64,000 bases of DNA from Trichobilharzia regenti (taxonomy: Eukaryota > Platyhelminthes > Trematoda > Strigeidida > Schistosomatidae), in assembly GCA_944472135.2 (NCBI GenBank), contig CALYDD020000354.1:1-64000 (forward strand), given 5' to 3'. This document shows positions 56,993 to 64,000 of the stretch, one piece after another. The notes beneath the pieces are model-generated. The model searched no databases. It was not told the origin of the DNA and saw nothing but the letters and a program-made list of their open reading frames with translations. The position numbers and the translations under genes were made by a program. Each line of letters opens with the position of its first letter. The stretch's first letter is position 1.

Positions 56993-58620
56993 GTTGTGGT
57001 GTTACTTCTCTCCTTCCATCATATTGGGTTTCTTTGTGTTCCTTTCATGTCTCCCAAGTATCTGTGCAATGCTGTATCGTTTGCTTTCTCTGACATCAAA
57101 TCTGTCTCCCTGCTATTCAATGTTTTCATGCCAAAATCCTAATCAGTAGCACATGACACAGTGTTATTTGATTTAACGTGATATATTTAGATAATTTTAG
57201 GTTGGGTTTACGGAAGGTTATAGTTAGTTTTAGGCCACGGACAAGTAGGCTTATAATGGAGAATATTAGATTTAAGGTAGATTTCGGTAACGGCTAAGTT
57301 AAGAAAACATTAGGCAGCTTACCTTTGAATACAGTGAGTATTCACAATGTCACTGGTGCCTAAAGTTTAATACCTTGCCGTATTTCCATCTAAACTGTCG
57401 AAGAGAATGTTCTTTCATGTGCCACGGTAACTCGATAAGCTTTACAGCAACAAGAGTAAGTGTTACGGTAAATAATAGCGCAAGAAATCACTGGCCTAAC
57501 AAATGATCTCGATAAAACCCATAAATTTGTTCTCATTATGACATCCTTTCTACTCAAGAGGTTCTCTACGTTTCTGAGCTCATGTCCTGTTTCCCTTCTA
57601 GACTTCCTCGAAGCATTATCTTTCAGTTAGCACTTTGGTTCGATTGTAATCAAGGTAAGCTTCATAGACATGATTTAGTGAAGGTTGAGGAATTAGCAAT
57701 CAATGTAACGGTGACAACATACTACAGCATTGGTAAAGACCTAAATATTTGATTTCAAGATCCATTGCCTGAAATACAAATACTTTCTGAAGAAGTATTC
57801 ATCGAAATCAAGCGTCAAAACACCTATTCCGTAATTGAGATTGAAAATTTGTAGTGTTGAACATTGCTAATCAAATCGTGCATTGAATCACATAGACAGA
57901 CTTATAAAGAGATTAGTGGGTGAAAATCCAAAGACCTACGGCTCACATTTCCCCTCACCAGAATCCAGTGTGTAGCTGGCGATTATTCTACCGTTGAAAC
58001 ACTAACTCATCAAATACCTAGGTTAAGTCGCAATTGTCATGGCGCAACAAATCTTTCAGAATATGTCCAGTCTACATTGTAATACTGTGTATTGGAGATT
58101 TATTGATGGGTAAATATGCGTGTAACACATGACAGTGACAAATATGTCAACTGAACAGTGTCCTGGCCGGCTTCTATCAGTAGCATTAACTCTTATCAAG
58201 AGTGTCACAATATGAACTTAGTATTTCGAATTGATTACTGATGCGTATAACCAGTGACTTGCGTCAAGTCCTTAGTATTTGGAATGACTGAATACTGTGA
58301 TTCGAGTTTTTTCCCACACTGGTAACTAAGCTTGATTGAATCGCCTACTTGGACAGGGCAATATTTCAATTTTCACAGTTTCTCTCCATTGCAATATCAT
58401 CAGAGTGGTTTGGTGAAGTGTGTGCTTATTCAAGAGGATTCAGTGCATTTGTACCCTCGATGTTATAGGTGATACAGAGGATATGTTGATGAGTAATGTT
58501 GTCGAGGAAGTATATCCTTTGAAATATGTTGACCGATGCAGAAGTCAGTTTATTCTATTCGTAGTGAAGTTGTCTTCACCAGTGAGGAAATAAACAGTAG
58601 AATTTGAGGATAGATTTATT
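56993..58620. other. No recognised gene
   Basis: No motif or repeat I recognise over about 1.6 kb. Confidence 0.4.
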
Positions 58621-58624
58621 AGTG

Positions 58625-59145
58625 TGAAATATTCCCACCTGGATAGCATCGTCTCCACTATAGGCGGACGGCACTGGCGAGGATAACAAAGCAGCAAAGA
58701 TCGGGAAAGTAAGGCAAGCTTTAATTACTCTCAAGTCGGTTTGGAGGTCAACAACACTCAGCATAAAAAATAAGGTCTTGATTTTCAACTCCAGTATGAA
58801 GTCAATGCTGCTTAGTATACAGATCAGAGAATTTGCGCCCCGTCGTGTCACGAAAGGCACTTCAAACAAAATACAGACCTTCATCAATAGCTGTCTTCGC
58901 TCAATACCACTAAACATCAGATGGCCGGTCAGAAAAGATCTGCAATAGTGATCTCTGTGAGCGAATCAACCTAGCAGGGACAAACTGTGCAAACATTATG
59001 CGGGAATAAATGGGGGTGGATTAGCGACGTTCGGAGAACACCATCAAGTGACATTGCACGCCTGGCCACTACTATTGGAAGCCGTATGGGGACGAAGAGA
59101 TGACGGTCACTGTGAGTTTGAGATGACATGGAGGAGGTAAATAAA
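58625..59145 (+). pseudogene. RTE fragment (reverse transcriptase thumb), old
   Basis: Matches about 14,810-15,280 of the plus-strand RTE: 'ggatagcatcgtctccacta' against the 'gggaagcatcgtctcaacta' block, then 'tcaaaaataagatccgg'-type and 'cttcatcaatagctgtctt' blocks. Indels are frequent and the frame is lost. It is much more diverged than the two full-length RTE copies, so it comes from an earlier burst. Confidence 0.8.
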
Positions 59146-60760
59146 TTCCCTTTAGACTCATATAAATAAGGAATGTAGTATTTGTATTATTTACAATAAT
59201 GGTTAGTTATTTGGCGGATACATTTTTGTTGAGGTGAACAGCAGATTACTAGTTATAAAAAGGCGACAAAATGATTCGTATTTGTGTGATAATCGTACTG
59301 GTCTGAATTCGATTAGAAAGTATCATGAAGTTTAGAGATGGTGATGGTGATTAGTCGTGAATGCTGGACTGAAACAATGTGAGGAAGGAAGACTGATGAA
59401 TCAGATCAAAGTGATGAAAGCTGTCAGGCTAGTGAACCAGTGAATGAGTGAGTGAGTGAATGGCTAGTACAAAATAGCAAGCAGTAGCGAGGAGATAGTA
59501 AGAATGTTGCAGTGAACAGTTAGTTCCTCATAAAATAACCAGTATGTGAAATGAAACACTTGGAGGTATATTTTGAGAATGATAAAAATGGCCAATTCGA
59601 TAGTATTGCCAGAATGATAGAATGAAGCGCATATACTAGAATAAATGATAATAATAATGGTAACCATACTAATAATTTATAAAAGGTAAATTAGATGTTA
59701 GAAGGGATAAGGAGGAAGAGGCATTCGTGAATAGGATGAAAAATTTTAATGCTAGTTTGGCCAAGGTAGGAACGGCGCTTGAATGTGTTCCTTTTGAATG
59801 TCAAATCCCCGCTTTAGTCCAGCTGATTGCTACAGCTTTAGCCGTATATGTGTAAGAATTAGACGAAGTGTGCGTGATAATTCCTTTAAAATATGGTATA
59901 CAACCGTGTAGGCTACCATAGGGTGAATATGATGTGCTGTAACGACCAGGTGTGATAGAATCTAACATTTTATGCATTTGACATCATATTCATTGAAAGA
60001 AAGCTGGGAAATGTTTGTGAATCAATGAATGAACCTGTACAGTTGTGTACATCTAATGTAACTTTGACGACAGGAACAGTTGGAATGCTACTTGCAAGAG
60101 GAAGAGCTAGGTTTAGACAAGACGTCTTTCAGTTTCTGGGTGTGTAGGGGACTGGTGCCGATGAAGACGAAGAGATGAGTGGAATGGAGAGTCTTCTTCT
60201 ACTTCAACTCTCTGGTAAGACATCGGGATAGAAACTCCACACGACAACCGCCTATGTGTTCTGATTTATGTCACATCCTCAGTGGGATGATGATTGAGTA
60301 ATGCTCAAGGTTGTTAAAATAGGAAGTAATACACGTCCAGTACTCTCAACTATTTATCGCTTGAATAACTTGTTTCCATTCTCAATGAAAGTTTTGTGAT
60401 GATTGAGGTTGAAACAGCAAGCAAAGCGTAGATTCAGAGAGACACAGAGAGAGAGAGAGGGAGAATTGAAATCTGAAGACCACAGTGAAAGTGTCTTATT
60501 ATGTTCAGTTTATGACTATTCACTTCAAATAAATCAAAAGTCCTAAATTTATTCTGATGTGATGTTTAAATTATGGCAAAAGGAGTTTAACTGGGTTGTC
60601 TCTAATAAGATAGATGAAGCAATCGAGAAGACTGAATGTAGCAGAGTATTAGGAGTTGACATTTCGCGGATATGTTTCAACGACCTACAACCAGTTAGTG
60701 GACCGTTAAGTGACGGCGAAAAATACTCGAAACTAGCAAGAATTGTCGCATGGCTGACCT
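59146..60760. other. No recognised gene
   Basis: Contains gagtgagtgagtgaatg and (ga)n microsatellite runs. At its end (about 60,760-60,840) the reverse complement matches 6,841-6,960 and 51,050-51,170, so a piece of the duplicated block lies here in inverted orientation. Confidence 0.45.
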
Positions 60761-60839
60761 TCAGTTGAAAAGTGGAATTCCAAAGATTAGAGAAGAGAAG
60801 AAATGAGAAGAAACGAGGAGACATTGAAGAATAAATGAA

Positions 60840-61510
60840 TGGCGTAGGAAGATATGCAGCGAGGAAGTGGTTGGAGAAGAACTGCGTAATCTTCAAAAAA
60901 ACCCTAATAAAAAACGGTTTCCCACCCAGATTCATAGAAAATAATCTCACATCTAAGAAGACTTCCGAACAAGTCCAATCCATTCCAAAGGAAATACTTC
61001 TGCTTAATCTAGAATTCAAAGGTGATTTGAAGCACAAATCCTTCGCAAACGCTTCTCCAAACAGCTAAGGAAAACATACTTCGCCGCGAGCCTACGACTG
61101 ACGTTCTCCTGCAAGAAACTGTTCAGCCAGAACACAAAAGACAAGCTGTCGCATTGGGCCACCCCAACGTGCATATACCAGTTTACTTGCTCTCGTGGAG
61201 ATGAGAATGTTAGCCGCACCATGCGTCGACTTGAAAACCGCGCTCGTGAACACTACCCAGCCTGATTAGTAAAGGGAGACTAAAAACGTGTATACAGTTC
61301 AGTGACAGAACATCTAGTCAATTCAGGACATTCAGCGCCTTTCGAAAAATCCTTCAAAATAATATACAAGATTCAATCAAACCTATCAAAGGGATTGAAA
61401 TCAATACATCTGGGCATAGCCGACGCGCTAACTACCGAAAAGCTCAAACTCACGCTTTGTGTCCAGAAGAAATACGTCCAACCCTTGTCCTTGGCTGGCG
61501 ATGATAAATA
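60840..61510 (+). pseudogene. Penelope-like element, GIY-YIG endonuclease end
   Basis: 'KTLIKNGFPPRFIENNL' and 'EILLLNLEFKGD' are the typical linker after the polymerase. A shifted frame reads 'AASLRLTFSCKKLFSQNTKD', 'CIYQFTC' and 'SRTMRRLENRAREHYPA', the GIY-YIG core. The usual Cys-Gly-Asp..Tyr-Val-Gly is damaged here, read as Arg-Gly-Asp-Glu-Asn-Val-Ser. After a stop the C-terminal block 'EHLVNSGH' corresponds to 'RHLLDTGH' of the element at 38.4 kb. 5'-truncated, inserted in an inverted piece of the duplicated block. Confidence 0.8.
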
Positions 61511-61514
61511 GGTA

Positions 61515-61985
61515 ATTTTTTAGTAATGACCATCCCGTAGCCTTTCTTATCCAAACGTCCTGTTTATTCATGTTATTTTAAGTTTTTCTTAGTCCCTGTT
61601 TACACTGCCATATTTTCATACCCGAACTTCGTGTTTATTTTGTCATTTCACTATTTCTACATATTTAATCCCAGATTGCATAAACATTTATTCATCACAT
61701 TAGTCTTTTATCCAAATATCCTGTCCATTTTGTTATTTCTACATTTCTAACCCCTAATTGCACAATGTCAATCTTCTTAGTAATTATGATGCTACTTTGT
61801 TTGCTTTATCCATCCCCCTGTTTATTATGGCACTCTAATTCCTAATTTTAATTTTCATTAATTTGACCCTTAACCGGAAATTATTCTGGAACTTTCCCAT
61901 TCATTTGATATAAATACACGACTGTACAGCCTAGATGATGACTTCGTCGAAAAGAAAATTTCCCCCGCTGCAACTGTCTTCTTAA
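61515..61985 (+). mobile_element. Penelope-like 3' untranslated tail
   Basis: Directly follows the endonuclease remnant and is nearly identical to 4,995-5,465. That pairing is what identifies the earlier copy as Penelope-derived. It ends with the 'gatgatgacttcgtcgaaa' block and 'gctgcaactgtcttcttaat'. Confidence 0.8.
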
Positions 61986-62129
61986 TAACTGCTATGACCC
62001 AATGTGTATATTCCGTAATGCTTTTTATTGGCTTTAAGGTATATTTCACAAATGTAATACAGGATGCATCGTGGCGGAAGGTAATGGGTAATTCACGAGG
62101 AAGTTGTAGCATATGGGACTAGTAATGTT

Positions 62130-63130
62130 TGCATTGTAAGTGGTCGAATATCTTGATACCACCTACACAATTTAAGCATTGGAGAACTAATTCTCCGAGC
62201 AAAGATTCATCGGACAATTGAGTACAAAGTAGGATTTCGACATTCAACAATTGAAGGGACTTTAAGGATGGGGCACATTCAATAATGAGAAAAGGATGAT
62301 TCACAAAGTTTTCACTGTCCAATTTCAAATCAGTGTTAGCAGTACCAATGAGAGGTAGTCTATGACCAGTAAAACCTGCTAGAGAACTAGTATTAGAGTC
62401 TACCTGCGCATGCTTACAAAGAGATATCGAAAGTTTCTTAGAAATTATTGACTAAGTATTCACCGTTTCAGTTATATGGGGGTGATATTTGCCTAAACCT
62501 GTGGTAAAGGTTTTCATCAGATGAGATTCAGTGCTGTGAAAACTGGAAAGAGATACTGACTGCATTTCATCAGAAAAATTGGGAGAATCATGCAAATTCT
62601 GAGTATCATAAGTATTTGAACTCCAGCAAACAGGCTTAATGTGCCTAATCTTAACACATTTATAGCGCTTAGAAGCCCGAAAACGTCATGAGTTTCATAG
62701 AGGAATGTTTGCATATAGAAAAAAGGATTGAGAATTTCACTCTTTCTCTGCAGTCTATCAGATGTGGGTGACAGTTTTGAAATCGTTTCATGAACACTTT
62801 GGACAGCATGACATCAGACACTTTTGAAGTTCGAGCAAGGAATCAGCTGTTGACATCTTCATATGTTATACATTAATCCTCAGCAGGTTAAAAGGTGCAA
62901 GAAGGAATCTGTATCAGATCTTGCTCTAACTTCAGAAGACTGACGACCAATTAGTTGACTATTGAACTGATCTCCAAATTTGCACTTTGAAGCCTTTATC
63001 TGAAGCTGTAGAATAAAGTCCCTAATCTGCTGGTTGAGAGCACGAACAAGTTTGTTGAGCTGAGTCCTCGCTCATGTTTCAGAAGTCATTTGGAAGTGAT
63101 CGGTTAGAAGTCAACGGAGTTTTTGATTTG
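62130..63130 (-). pseudogene. LTR retrotransposon gag and protease region, gypsy-like, degenerate
   Basis: On the minus strand a frame at about 63,065-62,960 reads 'LNQQIRDFILQLQIKASKCK' then 'FGDQFNSQLI', the conserved Gag pattern (l...a..C.FGd.....li.d). Near 62,675-62,630 'YKCVKIRHIKPVC' fits a CCHC zinc knuckle with the first Cys changed to Arg. Then, from 62,480 to 62,130, 'AQVDSNTSSLAGFTGHRLPL' and 'IGTANTDLKLD', 'NHPFLIIECAP' suggest the retropepsin region and what follows. Stops interrupt the frame. The pol part beyond is missing, cut off by the Penelope-like tail at 61,985. Confidence 0.6.
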
Positions 63131-63184
63131 GCAGGGAAATGTTTTTATCTGGACATGCGACGGTTTACATTCGACTGTATGCAT

Positions 63185-63370
63185 CTAGCCCAATCTCAGA
63201 AATAGATGAGCTACCAATTCATCATCTTCAACCCTCTTCGATGTGCACTCAAGGTAATCGTCGTTGTTAAGAAACTTTTCAAGGTTGTTAACTCCCATGG
63301 CGGCGTCAAATTGTAATAGTAATTTGCACCTGTATTTTGCAATGACCGAATCCGTGAAATCACACGACAA
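63185..63370 (-). pseudogene. Possible upstream gag part of the gypsy-like relic
   Basis: A coding-like open frame of 61 codons ('RCKLLLQFDAAMGVNNLEKF', 'VEDDELVAHLFLRLG') just upstream of the gag block and in the same orientation. I do not recognise a motif. Its position suggests it belongs to the same element, but it could be a separate exon. Confidence 0.3.
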
Positions 63371-63379
63371 CAGAGATTG

Positions 63380-64000
63380 GACAGAATTTAGTCATTTGCA
63401 TTTGCCAGCAGTAATTTAAAGTAGTATAATAAATAATAATAACACAAAACTCAACCATTTAAGCAATACGGTAGTAGAAATTGTCAGTCGCCAAATGTGG
63501 GAAACAGGCAATGCTGACACTATGGACAAGTTGAAGTTAGTTCGACTCATTTTAATGATTATGTCAACAATGGAGAATCATTTTCACTGATGAATTGAAA
63601 CGATGAAGTATGTTCACCATCACATTAAGTTTGGATTTGTTAACGTCGATAGGTAAATAAATGACTCAGATTAAGAACATCGAATTCTTGTGATCAGTTA
63701 AACACTTGCACGACAGTACTGCGTTTAGTAGACAAACACCAGGAGTATAGGACACGGAAACGATTTGTATTCGACTTGCGCACAATCGCGATCCAGTCAT
63801 TATGGAAAACAGTCTGATGCGCCTAGATTCCCACAGCATTTCGTGGAATGTATTCCGACTATCTGATTCTGCCCACATGAATGAAGTCAAATTTCTTACC
63901 AGCTATTCACTTCACAAAAGACTGAAAAATAACCGACCGACGTACAAGCCACACCTGGTGTATAATCAAAAAGCAATGAAGTGAACATTATACAAAGACT
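63380..64000. other. Dispersed repeat, no recognised gene
   Basis: 63,640-63,690 resembles 24,550-24,600 and 35,575-35,625. 63,740-63,790 weakly resembles 31,120-31,170. Nothing coding is seen. Confidence 0.4.

Noticed and set aside
60549..61037. 162-codon minus-strand frame
   Set aside because: It straddles the join between an inverted repeat piece and the Penelope-like endonuclease read on the other strand.
1..64000. CRISPR array, operon or prokaryotic features
   Set aside because: Sequence composition, splice-like signals and retroelements indicate a eukaryotic genome, and no regularly spaced direct repeats were seen.

Overview
The window looks like nuclear DNA from a blood fluke (Schistosoma, species not determined). 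Four things point there: AT-rich sequence with almost no long open frames; a tRNA-promoted retroposon carrying a type I hammerhead ribozyme of the schistosome Sm-alpha kind; RTE (SR2-like), CR1-like and Penelope-like retroelements of the sort that fill schistosome genomes; and one gene built of tiny symmetric exons behind a signal-peptide exon, the hallmark of schistosome micro-exon genes (MEGs). No search was run, so family names rest on motif recognition.

The only credible host gene is on the minus strand at about 30,761-27,120. It has a TATA box, a signal-peptide exon, then exons of 75, 51, 63, 51, 39, 33 and 63 nt and a 77-nt last exon. Every internal exon in the model is a multiple of three, and every junction splits a codon after its first base. 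The joined frame is open for 172 codons and ends in a cysteine-rich tail.

Everything else recognisable is mobile or repeated DNA. From 1 to 7.2 kb lies a repeat unit, part of a roughly 5-kb segmental duplication (2,056-7,195 matches 47,645-51,880) that carries two Penelope-like insertions missing from its partner. From 7.2 to 11.15 kb is an old L2/CR1-like LINE with endonuclease and reverse transcriptase remains, itself hit by an RTE 3' end (10,195-10,325) and by the hammerhead SINE (10,558-10,863, 13-bp target duplication). A full-length but dead RTE lies at 11,884-15,406. From 16.8 to 18.7 kb are a second L2-like remnant and a tRNA-derived SINE whose tail matches the CR1-like LINE tail. Inverted copies of the roughly 1-kb repeat R1 fill 20.2-22.7 kb, and a 213-nt palindrome sits at 24.9-25.1 kb.

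Upstream of the MEG are a CR1-like fragment (31.37-31.75 kb, minus) and a nearly intact RTE (31,841-35,352, minus, 9-bp target duplication). A candidate solo LTR sits inside R1 at 36.46-36.77 kb. A Penelope-like element with reverse transcriptase and GIY-YIG remains (40.36-38.44 kb, minus) is followed by two head-to-tail CR1-like LINEs (40.75-46.61 kb). Then come the second duplication copy, another Penelope-like relic (52.25-54.05 kb) broken by a 5'-truncated CR1-like LINE (54.07-55.91 kb), a second LTR, an RTE scrap at 58.6 kb, a Penelope-like 3' end (60.84-61.98 kb), and a decayed gypsy-type gag/protease region (63.1-62.1 kb, minus).

The nesting gives a relative time scale: L2-like elements and repeat R1 are oldest, Penelope-like and CR1-like elements came next, and the minus-strand RTE and the SINEs are youngest.
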